Shown here one piece after another: positions 20,552-29,552 of a stretch of DNA of 64,000 nt. Each line of letters opens with the position of its first letter. Position 1 is the stretch's first letter. The notes below the pieces were generated by a model that saw only the letters and a program-made list of their open reading frames with translations, was not told the DNA's origin and made no database searches. The DNA is from Pseudomonadaceae bacterium. GTDB taxonomy: Bacteria; Pseudomonadota; Gammaproteobacteria; Pseudomonadales; Azotimanducaceae. The DNA lies in contig JANSXA010000002.1 of NCBI GenBank assembly GCA_024743175.1, positions 186,001 to 250,000 on the forward strand, written 5' to 3'. A program made the position numbers and the translations under genes.

Positions 20552-21739
20552 ATGCGACAGTACGCCATCATCACAGCGAGCTACTGGGGTTTTACCCTGA
20601 CCGACGGCGCGCTGCGAATGCTGGTTGTGCTTTATTTCCATCAGCTGGGATACAGCCCGCTGCAGATTGCGCTGCTGTTCATTTTCTACGAGGTGTTCGG
20701 CATTGTAACCAACCTGTTTGGTGGGTACATGGCTGCGCGCCTGGGCCTGGCTGCCACGCTGCTTTGTGGTCTGGCGCTGCAGATTGGCGCGCTGTCAATG
20801 CTGCTGGTGGAGTCAGCCTGGCTTTCTGTGCCGTACGTGATGGCCGCTCAAGCGTTATCCGGTATCGCTAAAGATCTGAACAAGATGAGCGCCAAGAGCG
20901 GCGTTAAGCTGGTGCTGCCAGAGGATGCACAAGGCAAGCTGTATCGTTGGGTGGCCGCTCTCACCGGTTCAAAAAATGCTCTGAAAGGTCTTGGATTCTT
21001 TCTTGGGGGTGTTCTGCTTGAGTCGATTGGGTTCCGCGCCGCCATTGCAACCCTCGCCGGTGGTTTGGTTATCGTTGGGGTGTCCAGCTTTTTTACCCTG
21101 GACCGCAGCCTCGGCAAGACGCCGTTTAAAGCCAGATTCAAGCAGGTGTTTTCAAAAAGCGAGCCTGTGAACTGGCTGTCTGCCGCACGGTTGTTTCTGT
21201 TCGGTGCCCGTGATGTCTGGTTTGTTGTTGCACTGCCCGTTTATCTGCAACTGGAAATGGGCTGGACCAGCACCAGTGTGGGTACGCTGCTGGCCCTGTG
21301 GATTATTGGCTACGGTGCCGTGCAGGTGTTCGCACCCCGCATTACCGGGTTAGGAAGACAACATACGCCAGATGGAAGAACCGTTGTGTTCTGGGGTGCT
21401 GTCCTGTTGGCAGTTACCGTTGCCTTGTTATGCGCCACGGTGGTGGACAACTCAGCAACTTCACTTGTGTTCGGCTTAATGATTTTTGGTTTGGTGTTTG
21501 CCATCAATTCGTCCGTGCACTCCTATCTGATTGTGGCCTACGCACAGCGGCAAAGTGTCTCGCTGGATGTTGGTTTCTACTACATGTCGAACGCGGCGGG
21601 ACGCCTGCTCGGTACAGTTCTGTCCGGTGTGGTTTATCAGGCCTTCGGTCTGGCCGCCTGTCTGCTGGTCTCGGCTGCGTTTGTTTTTCTGTCTACTTTG
21701 ATCGCCGGGCGCTTACCGCGCTTGTTGCCCGCAACGTGA
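20552..21739 (+). CDS. arsJ: Organoarsenical efflux MFS transporter ArsJ
   Basis: A 395-residue major-facilitator protein with about 12 helices. The ATG at 20552 is preferred over the frame extension to 20516, which would lie within the GAPDH gene. The N-terminus YAIITASYWGFTLTDGALRMLVVL and the loop FGGYMAARLG are characteristic of ArsJ. It exports 1-arseno-3-phosphoglycerate, which breaks down outside the cell to arsenate, giving net arsenate efflux. Its stop codon overlaps the GTG start of the following porin gene (GTGA), so a fourth product is made with it. Confidence 0.92.
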   Translation: MRQYAIITASYWGFTLTDGALRMLVVLYFHQLGYSPLQIALLFIFYEVFGIVTNLFGGYMAARLGLAATLLCGLALQIGALSMLLVESAWLSVPYVMAAQALSGIAKDLNKMSAKSGVKLVLPEDAQGKLYRWVAALTGSKNALKGLGFFLGGVLLESIGFRAAIATLAGGLVIVGVSSFFTLDRSLGKTPFKARFKQVFSKSEPVNWLSAARLFLFGARDVWFVVALPVYLQLEMGWTSTSVGTLLALWIIGYGAVQVFAPRITGLGRQHTPDGRTVVFWGAVLLAVTVALLCATVVDNSATSLVFGLMIFGLVFAINSSVHSYLIVAYAQRQSVSLDVGFYYMSNAAGRLLGTVLSGVVYQAFGLAACLLVSAAFVFLSTLIAGRLPRLLPAT

Positions 21740-23094
21740 ATACCTTTGGGGTTGTGCTGGCCGCCCTGTGTGTTTTGTCTGCCGCCTCTGCAAACGCTGA
21801 CGAATCATTTGTGTCAATCAGCGGGGAGTTGCGCGCACGGTACGAAACCCTTGATGGTCAATTCCGCGCAAACGGCAGTGGTGGTGACCAACTGCTCTTG
21901 TTTCGCAGTCTTGTCAAAATGGAGACGACAACTACACCGTTAAGGTTGGGGGTTGAACTGCAGGATTCGCGGACTTATCTGGGTGACGCGGGTACTCCCC
22001 TGTCCAACTCGTTTACCAATGCCATTGATGTCCTGCAACTCTATGCAGATGTCGATGCGCCGCCTGAACTCTTCGGCGCAGATTCGAACACCCATGTCCG
22101 CTTCGGCCGGCAAACCGTCTCGATTCTATCCAAGCGACAGATCGAGCGCGTTAGTTACGCTAACGTGATTAAGAGTTACACCGGCGCACATCTAAAGTCC
22201 ATCCGCCCCTCCGGTGATGAACTGCATGCCATCTACGTGGTACCTGTTGCCCACTTCCCTGCCGATCGTCAGGCGCTGGATGACAATGAGCCGGATCTCG
22301 ATGAAGAACAGTGGCGCCGTCGTATTTTTGGTGTTCACTACAAGCGGGCGAACCTGCTTTCCCAGATTGCAGGGCTGTCGGGCGAGTTGTTTCTGTATGG
22401 TTTGCACGAGGATGATTCGTCCAAGTTCCAGACGCCAGACCGGTCCTACCTTACCGCGGGATTTCGGCTGTTTCGTCCTCCCCTCACCGGTCAATGGGAC
22501 CTCGATGTCGAAGTTGCACGCCGTTCAGGCGAGCGTCAAAACAGCAGCGATCCTGATGATACCGACGACCTGGATGTTGATGCTTCAATGTTGTTCGCGC
22601 GCGTCGGGTATACCTTCAGCACCGCCTGGCAACCGCGAATTGCACTGCAATACTATTCCACCAGTGGCGACGAAGACCCGAATGATGATCGTTTTGATCA
22701 GTTTGAACGACTGTTTGGCGGGCGCCGCACAGACCTCAACAATACCTCTATCCACGGTCCATTGACGCCGGCAAATCTCACCGCCCTCAGTGTGCGCGTC
22801 GATGTGAAGCCGAGCGCGCGATGGGATGCCCGTCTGCATGTGTCAAAAGCCCGGCTCGAATCCGCAACAGACGCCTGGGTTATCGCCAGGCTGCGAGATC
22901 CGTCGGGCCAGTCTGGCAGATCCATCGGCACCACCATAGACACCCGCGCACGCTACTGGATGAAGAGCGATCAACTGCGCCTTGAGTTTGGCGCTTCTGC
23001 TTTGTTGTTTGGTGAGTTTGCAAAGAATGCGCCTGACGCAGCCGAGGGTGACCGTACGATCTTCGCGTATTCTCAGATCGAATTTTTCTTCTAG
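21736..23094 (+). CDS. Alginate-export-type outer-membrane beta-barrel coupled to arsJ
   Basis: From the GTG at 21736 the protein has 452 residues: a signal peptide (VVLAALCVLSAASANA) then a barrel of alternating strands ending SQIEFFF, with a C-terminal aromatic. SGELRARYETLDGQFR and VRFGRQTVSILSKRQIERVSY are typical of the AlgE/alginate export porin family (PF13372). The frame is open upstream to 21298 inside arsJ, but only the GTG gives a signal peptide. The four-base overlap with arsJ indicates translational coupling. I infer an outer-membrane exit for the ArsJ product or a general anion pore. The family assignment is better supported than the arsenic role. Confidence 0.8.
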   Translation: MNTFGVVLAALCVLSAASANADESFVSISGELRARYETLDGQFRANGSGGDQLLLFRSLVKMETTTTPLRLGVELQDSRTYLGDAGTPLSNSFTNAIDVLQLYADVDAPPELFGADSNTHVRFGRQTVSILSKRQIERVSYANVIKSYTGAHLKSIRPSGDELHAIYVVPVAHFPADRQALDDNEPDLDEEQWRRRIFGVHYKRANLLSQIAGLSGELFLYGLHEDDSSKFQTPDRSYLTAGFRLFRPPLTGQWDLDVEVARRSGERQNSSDPDDTDDLDVDASMLFARVGYTFSTAWQPRIALQYYSTSGDEDPNDDRFDQFERLFGGRRTDLNNTSIHGPLTPANLTALSVRVDVKPSARWDARLHVSKARLESATDAWVIARLRDPSGQSGRSIGTTIDTRARYWMKSDQLRLEFGASALLFGEFAKNAPDAAEGDRTIFAYSQIEFFF

Positions 23095-23161
23095 GTTTTC
23101 GCTAAGCGTTCAGCAACTAAAAATTTTTGCTCAACCACTATGACGCGTGTCATGTTGTTCT

Positions 23162-23890
23162 TCAGTCCGCCGCCACCCACGCAAGCGGCGCACGCAGTTG
23201 CTCAGGCGCAGTCTTTTTCTGATAGCGCATGGCTGCGTTAACAGATTGTGTAGATATCGTGCGGGCCGCATCAACATCACCCTGTTCAATGGCATCAAGC
23301 AAGCGCTCTGATTCAATAACGCTTGCTTGCCAATGCGCCTGGTCATATTTCACATCGGCCGATTCAGACATGCGATGCAGAGCATTGACCAGTAAGCCAA
23401 GCACCAGGTTCTGTGCGGCCGCTGCAATCTGTTCATAGAAGTGACGATACTCGGCAATGGCACTGCCAGAATTCTGAATCGCATTTCGGACCTGCTTCAA
23501 CGCGTGACGCAGGCGAGCAATGTCCTGATGATTCGCATTTTGTGCGGCTTCAGCGACTAAAACCGGATAGATCGCCCGCCTTGCTTCCAGTACCGCCTGA
23601 AAACTGGCATTAGCAAACTGCAATTGTAAGGACAGTGCACTGGTGAGGTGGTCTACGCCAGGCACATTCACCACCGGCCCGCCCCCGGGGCCTGCTTTGA
23701 TACGCAGGGCGCCCTGAAATTCCAGTAAACGCAGTGCTTCGCGAACCGTAGCGCGCGCAACACCCTGTGATTCCACCATCACCTGTTCGGATTCCAGGCG
23801 GGTACCTGGAGGCAGCGCTCGTTCTTTTATGTCATCAACAATGTTGCGCGCCACCCTGGTCGCAGCCCGCTGACTGGTCGGTTTACTCAT
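23162..23890 (-). CDS. GntR/FadR-type transcriptional regulator (FCD domain)
   Basis: A 242-residue regulator. N-terminal GntR winged helix: VARNIVDDIKERALPPGTRL, then ARATVREALRLLEFQGALRI. The rest is an all-helical FCD ligand domain (VLEARRAIYPVLVAEAAQNA, RHFYEQIAAAAQNLVLGLL). The gene is divergent from the amidohydrolase cluster with 190 bp between starts, so it very likely controls that cluster. The effector is probably an intermediate of the pathway or its CoA ester, as in other FCD regulators. AAGGAAGC precedes the start. Confidence 0.88.
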   Translation of the reverse strand: MSKPTSQRAATRVARNIVDDIKERALPPGTRLESEQVMVESQGVARATVREALRLLEFQGALRIKAGPGGGPVVNVPGVDHLTSALSLQLQFANASFQAVLEARRAIYPVLVAEAAQNANHQDIARLRHALKQVRNAIQNSGSAIAEYRHFYEQIAAAAQNLVLGLLVNALHRMSESADVKYDQAHWQASVIESERLLDAIEQGDVDAARTISTQSVNAAMRYQKKTAPEQLRAPLAWVAAD

Positions 23891-23941
23891 ACCAGCTTCC
23901 TTATTGCCCTGGCTAACATTGTCTTCATCTGAATAACTATG

Positions 23942-24056
23942 ACACTAGTTAACTGTGTAAAACAAGCGAACACCATGTTGAATTAGTGCGGCGTTAGATG
24001 CACCTCTCAATCGCCGCATACGTTTACTTTTAGTATTGCCATAATTAGTATACTAG
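23942..24056. promoter_or_regulatory. Divergent control region with candidate GntR operators
   Basis: Between the GntR gene and the first amidohydrolase there are two palindromic spots. ACTAGTTAACTGTGT around 23944-23958 contains the 10-mer TTAACTGTGT, also found in the palindrome before the acyl-CoA dehydrogenase (41933-41947). TAGTATACTA at 24046-24055 is a perfect 10-bp palindrome just ahead of the amidohydrolase ribosome site. Either could be the regulator's site; overlap of the second with the 5' leader fits repression. Confidence 0.4.
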
Positions 24057-24080
24057 TTAGAGGAAAGGAGGAGAGCACGC

Positions 24081-25289
24081 ATGCCCACAGCTGAAACCAC
24101 CATGTCGCGCCGCCTGCATACACCAGGCGCACAGGGATGGAACCGTACCGCCCACCCTGACGATCCAAACAAGTACTTCATTGTCTCTGCTGACTGTCAT
24201 GCCAATGAACCCAAAGACTGGGTTAAATCCCGCATCTCGGATGAGTATCGAAAACGTCTGCCAAGACTTGAGATGGTCGATGGCCAGGCGTTTATCATCA
24301 CCGAAGGCAATCGCCCCTGGAAAATCAAAACCGATACCACCGATTGGGGCGAAGATGACATTGAACGCAACAAAACCGGTCGCAACGTTGCGGAGCGATT
24401 GCGAGATCAGGACCGGGACGGCATCGACGTTGAAGTGGTCTTCGGTAACAAAGGCATTCACGCCTTTGGCACAAACGATCCCGGCTTTTCCATGGCCATG
24501 TGCCAGGCATGGAATGATTGGGCCCACGAAGATCTGGGTGAGCACCAGGACCGCATTCTGCCCATGGCGCAAATCCCAACGCTGGATGTAGACGCGGCGG
24601 TGAAAGAAGTGCAACGGGTAGCCAGGCTTGGTTTTAAAGGTCTGACTATCCCGGTGAAGCCGGAATATGGCCCTACCGGCATGGACCAGCGCAACTACAA
24701 CCAACCCGAGTTTGAACCCTTGTGGTCTGCGATTGAAGATGTGGATCTGCCATTGACCATCCATGTGTCTACCGGCCGTGACCCTCGAGCGGCATCTGGC
24801 CCGGGTGGTGCGGTCATCAACTACGCTGTGCACTGTTGTTCAGCCAGTCAGGAGCCAGTGGCAAATCTTTGCGCCTCAGGCGTTCTGGAACGGCATCCCA
24901 AGCTCAGGGTTGCAACTATCGAGGCAGGTATCGGCTGGGTTTCCTGGTTACTGGAAGTCATGGACGAAGGCTTTTATAAACACCGTATGTGGGTCTCTCC
25001 GGATCTCAAGGAACCCCCCAGCTACTACTACCGAAGGCAGATGTTCGCGTCCTTCGGTGAGGATCAATCCGGCCTGGATCTGGCTGTGAAGCATGATCTG
25101 ATCGATAACTTCATGTGGGCTAACGACTATCCACATCATGAAGGCACCTGGCCACACTCTGCAGCAGCCATCGAACGCACAATGGCTGATCTCACCGACG
25201 AGCAACGTGCCAAAGTGCTGGGGCTTAATGCGGCTCGTTTCTGGAACATCGATATCCCAGCCGAATACCAAGCCACAGGTAACAGCTGA
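24081..25289 (+). CDS. Amidohydrolase-2 (ACMSD-like) family protein
   Basis: A 402-residue metal-dependent TIM-barrel hydrolase or decarboxylase. Near residue 35 it has FIVSADCHANEPKDW, the N-terminal metal-ligand strand of the amidohydrolase-related family; later it has LPLTIHVSTGRDPRA and NFMWANDYPHHEGTWPHS, where the conserved Asp-Tyr-Pro-His carries a metal ligand. Relatives cleave or decarboxylate ring-fission products and carboxylated intermediates. It is 50% or more alike by eye in motifs to the gene at 26959, so the cluster contains a paralogous pair. The stop overlaps the next start (TGATG). Exact reaction unknown. Confidence 0.8.
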   Translation: MPTAETTMSRRLHTPGAQGWNRTAHPDDPNKYFIVSADCHANEPKDWVKSRISDEYRKRLPRLEMVDGQAFIITEGNRPWKIKTDTTDWGEDDIERNKTGRNVAERLRDQDRDGIDVEVVFGNKGIHAFGTNDPGFSMAMCQAWNDWAHEDLGEHQDRILPMAQIPTLDVDAAVKEVQRVARLGFKGLTIPVKPEYGPTGMDQRNYNQPEFEPLWSAIEDVDLPLTIHVSTGRDPRAASGPGGAVINYAVHCCSASQEPVANLCASGVLERHPKLRVATIEAGIGWVSWLLEVMDEGFYKHRMWVSPDLKEPPSYYYRRQMFASFGEDQSGLDLAVKHDLIDNFMWANDYPHHEGTWPHSAAAIERTMADLTDEQRAKVLGLNAARFWNIDIPAEYQATGNS

Positions 25290-26491
25290 TGTCACTTAAA
25301 GGTGCTGCCGCGGTGGTGGGTATTGCTGAACTTGCACCACAACGCTACACAGGTGATGCATCCATCCTCGACCTGCTGAGCCAGGTGGGCGCAGAGGCCA
25401 TAGCGGATGCTGGCTTTAAACATGCAGACATAGACGGGCTGGTGGTTCATCCCATTGGCGGGTTGCCCGGTTTTGTGCCCGCCACTGTGGCTGAGTACCT
25501 AGGCATAAAACCCACCTTTGCGGAACTGGTAGACCTGGGCGGTGCAACAGGCGCTGGTATGGTCTGGCGTGCAGCCGCTGCAATTCAGGCGGGCATGTGT
25601 ACAACCTGTTTGTGCTTAACCGGCACCCGCCGCCGAGGCAGGCCTCAAAATCGTAAGCAACAGAACACGGAACGACCGCCGCCTCGTTCTATAGCACCGA
25701 CCCGTGATCGTTCACCCGCTGCAGAATTTGATTCGCCTTATGGCATGGTGGGAGCCAACGTGGGTTATGCCATGATTGCCACGCGCTATACTCACGAATA
25801 TGGTCTGCAAGATACACAACGCGCAAAAGTTGCTGTCGACCAGCGTAAGAACGCCAATGCTAATCCAAAAGCTTTTTTCCACGACCAGCAACTGACCATC
25901 GATGATGTTTTGTCTTCCGAGGTCATATGCCAACCGCTGCACATGCTGGAAATTGTCATGCCAGCGGCGGGTGCAGCTGCGCTTATTGTCACCGCTGCTG
26001 ATCGGGTACCAGATGCAAAGCAAAAGCCTGCCTGGATCCTTGGCGCTGGTGAATCGGTGACCCATTCATCTTTTGCGCAGGCGCCGAACCTGGACGCCAC
26101 TGGCATTGGCATCGCCTCACGCGCTGCATTCAATATGGCGGATGTTAAACCCGGCGATATGGGTCTGGCTTCTTTATATGATTGCTACACCATCATGGTG
26201 CTCTTAACTTTAGAGGAAGCGGGCTTTGTACCGCGCGGTGAAGCCGGGGCGTTTGTAGAATCCCATGATTTAACCTGGGCAGGCGACTTCCCTCTCAATA
26301 CTCATGGCGGGCAATTGAGCTTTGGTCAGGCAGGGATGGCCGGCGGCATGAGCCATGTCACTGAAGCTGCCCGTCAGATCCAGGGCAGGTGCGGTGAACG
26401 GCAGGTACCTGGATTAGAGCTGGCGTACGCGCACGGTAATGGCGGTATCATCGCAGAACAGACCGGGCTGGTTTTTGGAGCCAGCCGATGA
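25289..26491 (+). CDS. Thiolase-fold lipid-transfer (Ltp/SCPx-like) protein
   Basis: A 400-residue thiolase-superfamily protein. VVGIAELAPQRYTGDASILDLL begins the fold. At the place where thiolases carry the nucleophilic Cys it reads VDLGGATGAGMV, so that Cys is missing. Later parts include SLYDCYTIMVLLTLEEAGF and LNTHGGQLSFGQAG, the His-Gly-Gly loop. Cys-less members that pair with a DUF35 protein (Ltp2-ChsH2 type) act as retro-aldolases on acyl-CoA side chains rather than as thiolases; the adjacent DUF35 gene, overlapping by 4 bases, supports this reading. Substrate class (steroid, terpenoid or branched acyl-CoA) is inferred. Confidence 0.8.
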   Translation: MSLKGAAAVVGIAELAPQRYTGDASILDLLSQVGAEAIADAGFKHADIDGLVVHPIGGLPGFVPATVAEYLGIKPTFAELVDLGGATGAGMVWRAAAAIQAGMCTTCLCLTGTRRRGRPQNRKQQNTERPPPRSIAPTRDRSPAAEFDSPYGMVGANVGYAMIATRYTHEYGLQDTQRAKVAVDQRKNANANPKAFFHDQQLTIDDVLSSEVICQPLHMLEIVMPAAGAAALIVTAADRVPDAKQKPAWILGAGESVTHSSFAQAPNLDATGIGIASRAAFNMADVKPGDMGLASLYDCYTIMVLLTLEEAGFVPRGEAGAFVESHDLTWAGDFPLNTHGGQLSFGQAGMAGGMSHVTEAARQIQGRCGERQVPGLELAYAHGNGGIIAEQTGLVFGASR

Positions 26492-26892
26492 GCGCACGTG
26501 TGATCCCGCCGATATCACCTACCACACAACCTTACTGGGAGGGTGCTGCGCGTGGGGAGTTAATGCTGCAGCAATGTAGCGCCTGCGGTCAGCGACCCTT
26601 TCCACCGCATACTCATTGTGAGAAATGTGGCTCAGCTGAATTAGCCTGGCAAGCTGCCAGCGGCAAGGGCACGATTTATACCTACACCATTTCTTATCGA
26701 GCGCCACATCCTGTTTTTCGTGATCAATGCCCTATGGTTATCGCGGTGGTAGAACTCGACGAAGGTCCGCGTCTGATGACCAACATCATTGAGTGTGATC
26801 CCGAGCATGTTGCTGTCGGTATGGCGGTGGAAGCGGCTTTTGAAAAGATTGATGACAGTGATGTTGTGCTGCCCGTATTCAGGCTGGTCTGA
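26488..26892 (+). CDS. DUF35 zinc-ribbon/OB-fold partner protein
   Basis: A 134-residue protein. The N-terminal zinc ribbon has CSACGQRPFPPHTHCEKCG (two CxxC pairs), followed by an OB fold with GKGTIYTYTISYRAPHP and CPMVIAVVELDEGPRLMTN. DUF35 proteins bind thiolase-like enzymes and may hold the acyl-CoA. The gene overlaps the thiolase-fold gene by ATGA, so the two are almost certainly subunits of one complex. Confidence 0.88.
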   Translation: MSARVIPPISPTTQPYWEGAARGELMLQQCSACGQRPFPPHTHCEKCGSAELAWQAASGKGTIYTYTISYRAPHPVFRDQCPMVIAVVELDEGPRLMTNIIECDPEHVAVGMAVEAAFEKIDDSDVVLPVFRLV

Positions 26893-26958
26893 GTCGTGAC
26901 GGGCCGTCATTTATTCGACGGGCGAATTCTTATCAGCGAAACAGATTAGGGAGATAAC

Positions 26959-28215
26959 GTGACAGAAGTAAGCGAGCGGGAAGCCGAGCTACTGGCGGCG
27001 CAGGCATGGCGCACGGAAACGCCAGGGCACCAGGAATGGACTCGAACGGTCCGTCCCGATGACCGCAACAAATACTACGTTATTTCCGCCGACTGCCATG
27101 CCATCGAGCCAAAAGACTGGATGGCCGGCTACATCAGCGATGATGTGCGCGAGCAGTTAAAACAGCGACGCGCGCGCCGCGACCAGGAAATGGACCGGGA
27201 ACGCGCGGAGGGTGTACGTGAACCGAAAGCCGAGGAAGGAAAAAAGGAATCTTCTGTACCCTCCCACCTCCTCGACCGCAACAGGATGGCAGGGGAAGAT
27301 TTAGAGCGCTTGCTGTCGGGCCGGTACGCCGACAAACGTGTGACAGACAATGCTCGGGATGGGGTTGATGCAGAAATTATTTTCCCGGGCGCAGCTTTTT
27401 TAGCCGCCCAGATAGCGAACGATGATCCAGCACTGGCCATGCGCTTCTGTGAAGGTTGGAACAACTGGGCCAGGGATTGGTACAACGATTATTGGGATGT
27501 GCAATATCCCATGGCGTTTATCACCACTACCGATGTCGCCGCCGCGGTCTCTGAAATCGAACGAGTAGCTGCACTGGGTTTTCGCGGTGTTTGTCTACCT
27601 AACAAACCGGTTTACGGGCCCCAGCCTCCCCGGGAGCGAAATTACAACCTGCCGGAGTTTGATCCGATCTGGGCAGCACTGCAGGACACCAATATGCCCG
27701 CCACATTCCATGTCAGCACCGGGCGCAATCCCACCACCGCAAGAGGACCGGGTGGCGCAGTTGCAAATTATGTTTCGCACTGCTGCACCACGAATATTGA
27801 GCCGCTGGTACTGCTCTGCGCCTCGGGAATTTGTGAACGCTTCCCCAAATTGAGATTTGCTGTCGTAGAATCCGGCATTGGCTGGGTATCATGGTCACTG
27901 GAAGCTATGGATGAGGCTTATCGGAAACATCACATGTGGGCAAAACCGAAGTTGCCGGAACTGCCGAGCTATTATTTCAAACGCCAGGGTTATGCCACCT
28001 TCGGTGAAGACAGATCTGGCCTGGCGGTCGCTGCTGAATTTGATCTGATTGACAATTTCTGTTGGGCCAGTGATTACCCTCATCCGGAAGGATCCTGGCC
28101 ACATTCACCGGAAGCTATCGAACGGCAAATGCAACGCCTGACAGACTTAGAGCGGGAAAAAATTCTGGGTGGTAATGCAGCGCGTTTGCTCGGCATAGAG
28201 CTCCCCAACAAGTAA
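26959..28215 (+). CDS. Second amidohydrolase-2 family protein (paralogue)
   Basis: A 418-residue protein with a GTG start after AGGGAGA. It shares the motif set of the gene at 24081: YYVISADCHAIEPKDW, MPATFHVSTGRNPTTARGPG, NFCWASDYPHPEGSWPHS. It differs by a charged insert near residues 70-100 (RRARRDQEMDRERAEG). The pair may act on successive or stereoisomeric intermediates, or form a heteromer. Position between the thiolase/DUF35 pair and the P450 argues for the same pathway. Reaction unknown. Confidence 0.8.
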   Translation: MTEVSEREAELLAAQAWRTETPGHQEWTRTVRPDDRNKYYVISADCHAIEPKDWMAGYISDDVREQLKQRRARRDQEMDRERAEGVREPKAEEGKKESSVPSHLLDRNRMAGEDLERLLSGRYADKRVTDNARDGVDAEIIFPGAAFLAAQIANDDPALAMRFCEGWNNWARDWYNDYWDVQYPMAFITTTDVAAAVSEIERVAALGFRGVCLPNKPVYGPQPPRERNYNLPEFDPIWAALQDTNMPATFHVSTGRNPTTARGPGGAVANYVSHCCTTNIEPLVLLCASGICERFPKLRFAVVESGIGWVSWSLEAMDEAYRKHHMWAKPKLPELPSYYFKRQGYATFGEDRSGLAVAAEFDLIDNFCWASDYPHPEGSWPHSPEAIERQMQRLTDLEREKILGGNAARLLGIELPNK

Positions 28216-28236
28216 CTAAATAGGAAGTATAAAGTA

Positions 28237-29493
28237 ATGAACGTAAAAACAGATTCGGATGCGAGCGCGATTGCACTTGACCAGATAGACGTCAGCAAGC
28301 CGGACCTCTATGGGAACGATATCTGGCAACCCTACTTTGCCCGGCTGCGCAAAGAGGCACCGGTTCATTTCCAGCCCGAAAGTTCAACCGGACCTTTCTG
28401 GTCGGTTTCCAGTCACGAACTGATCAAAGAAGTCGACACCAACCATCAGGTGTTTTCCTCTGAAAAAGGGGGTATCGCCATCGTTGATCCAGTGCCGGTG
28501 GAAGGGCAACTGGAGAATAAGAGTTTTATCGGCATGGACGAACCAAACCATTCCAAACAGCGCCGGGTAGTCTCACCAACCGTTGCACCCAAAAACCTGG
28601 CTGAGTTCGAACCTCTGATCCGAGAACGTGCTGCAGATATTCTTGATAACCTGCCCGTAGGTGAGACGTTCAACTGGGTAGACCGGGTATCTGTAGAACT
28701 TACGGCTCGCATGTTGGCCACCTTGTTTGATTTTCCGTACGAGGATCGTCGCAAGCTGGTGTATTGGTCTGACATCACCACCGCGGTTCCGGAAGTGACC
28801 GGCGATGACAGCATTGATATGGACACCCGCTACCAGGAACTGATGGAGTGCGCGGGTGCGTTCTACCAGTTGTGGACGGCGAAACAAGGTCAGCCGCCTT
28901 CGTTTGATCTGATCTCCATGCTTCAGAACAATCCCGAAACAGCCAAAATGAATGAAGATCCGGCGCTTTTTCTGGGCAATATTCTGCTCCTGATCGTCGG
29001 CGGCAACGACACCACGCGCAACAGCATCAGCGGTGGTGTTGTAGGTTTGAATAAGTACCCCGATGAATATCAGAAACTGCGCGACAATCCTGAACTGATT
29101 CCCAACATGGTGGCAGAAATGGTGCGCTGGCAGACGCCGGTCATACACATGCGCCGTACAGCGTTAGAGGACTACAAGCTTGGCGGTCAACAGATCAAGG
29201 CAGGCGATAAGGTGGTGATGTGGTACCTGTCAGGTAATCGTGATGAATCCGTGTTTGAAGATGCCGATCGGCTCATCATTGACAGGCCAAACGCCCGTGC
29301 CCACGTGGCTTTCGGTTTTGGCGTACATCGCTGTATGGGTAACCGACTGGCAGAAATGCAGTTGCGCGTGCTTTGGGAGGAGATTATGAAACGCTTCCAT
29401 AAGGTGGAAGTTGTTGGTGCGGTAGAGCGTAACCCCAACAACTTCATTCGTGGCATCAAAGATGTACCTGTTAAATTACATCCGCTGTCGTGA
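28237..29493 (+). CDS. Cytochrome P450, CYP153-like
   Basis: A 418-residue soluble bacterial P450. Key parts: substrate-side VAPKNLAEFEPLIRERAADIL, the oxygen-binding I helix LLIVGGNDTTRNSISGG, EMVRWQTPVIHMRR, and the heme loop FGFGVHRCMGNRLAEMQ with Cys366 as iron ligand. The ordering and wording of these blocks resemble CYP153 alkane/terpene terminal hydroxylases, as does LRVLWEEIMKRFHKVEVVG near the end. No ferredoxin or reductase gene is beside it, so electrons must come from elsewhere. It probably makes the first oxygenation of the compound degraded by the cluster. AGGAAG precedes the ATG. Confidence 0.9.
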   Translation: MNVKTDSDASAIALDQIDVSKPDLYGNDIWQPYFARLRKEAPVHFQPESSTGPFWSVSSHELIKEVDTNHQVFSSEKGGIAIVDPVPVEGQLENKSFIGMDEPNHSKQRRVVSPTVAPKNLAEFEPLIRERAADILDNLPVGETFNWVDRVSVELTARMLATLFDFPYEDRRKLVYWSDITTAVPEVTGDDSIDMDTRYQELMECAGAFYQLWTAKQGQPPSFDLISMLQNNPETAKMNEDPALFLGNILLLIVGGNDTTRNSISGGVVGLNKYPDEYQKLRDNPELIPNMVAEMVRWQTPVIHMRRTALEDYKLGGQQIKAGDKVVMWYLSGNRDESVFEDADRLIIDRPNARAHVAFGFGVHRCMGNRLAEMQLRVLWEEIMKRFHKVEVVGAVERNPNNFIRGIKDVPVKLHPLS

Positions 29494-29552
29494 TGATACA
29501 AATAAACAGGTAAGCCCTGGATAGAGTTGGCGTGCCTTCGGCTAAGAGGGAA

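Noticed and set aside
21298-21735. Long upstream extension of the porin gene
   Set aside because: It lies wholly within arsJ in another frame and has no signal peptide; GTG 21736 gives one.
23138-23151. ATGAC-GCGT-GTCAT hairpin after the porin gene as terminator
   Set aside because: Only 5-bp arms and no U tract; could just as well be part of the 3' region of the GntR gene.
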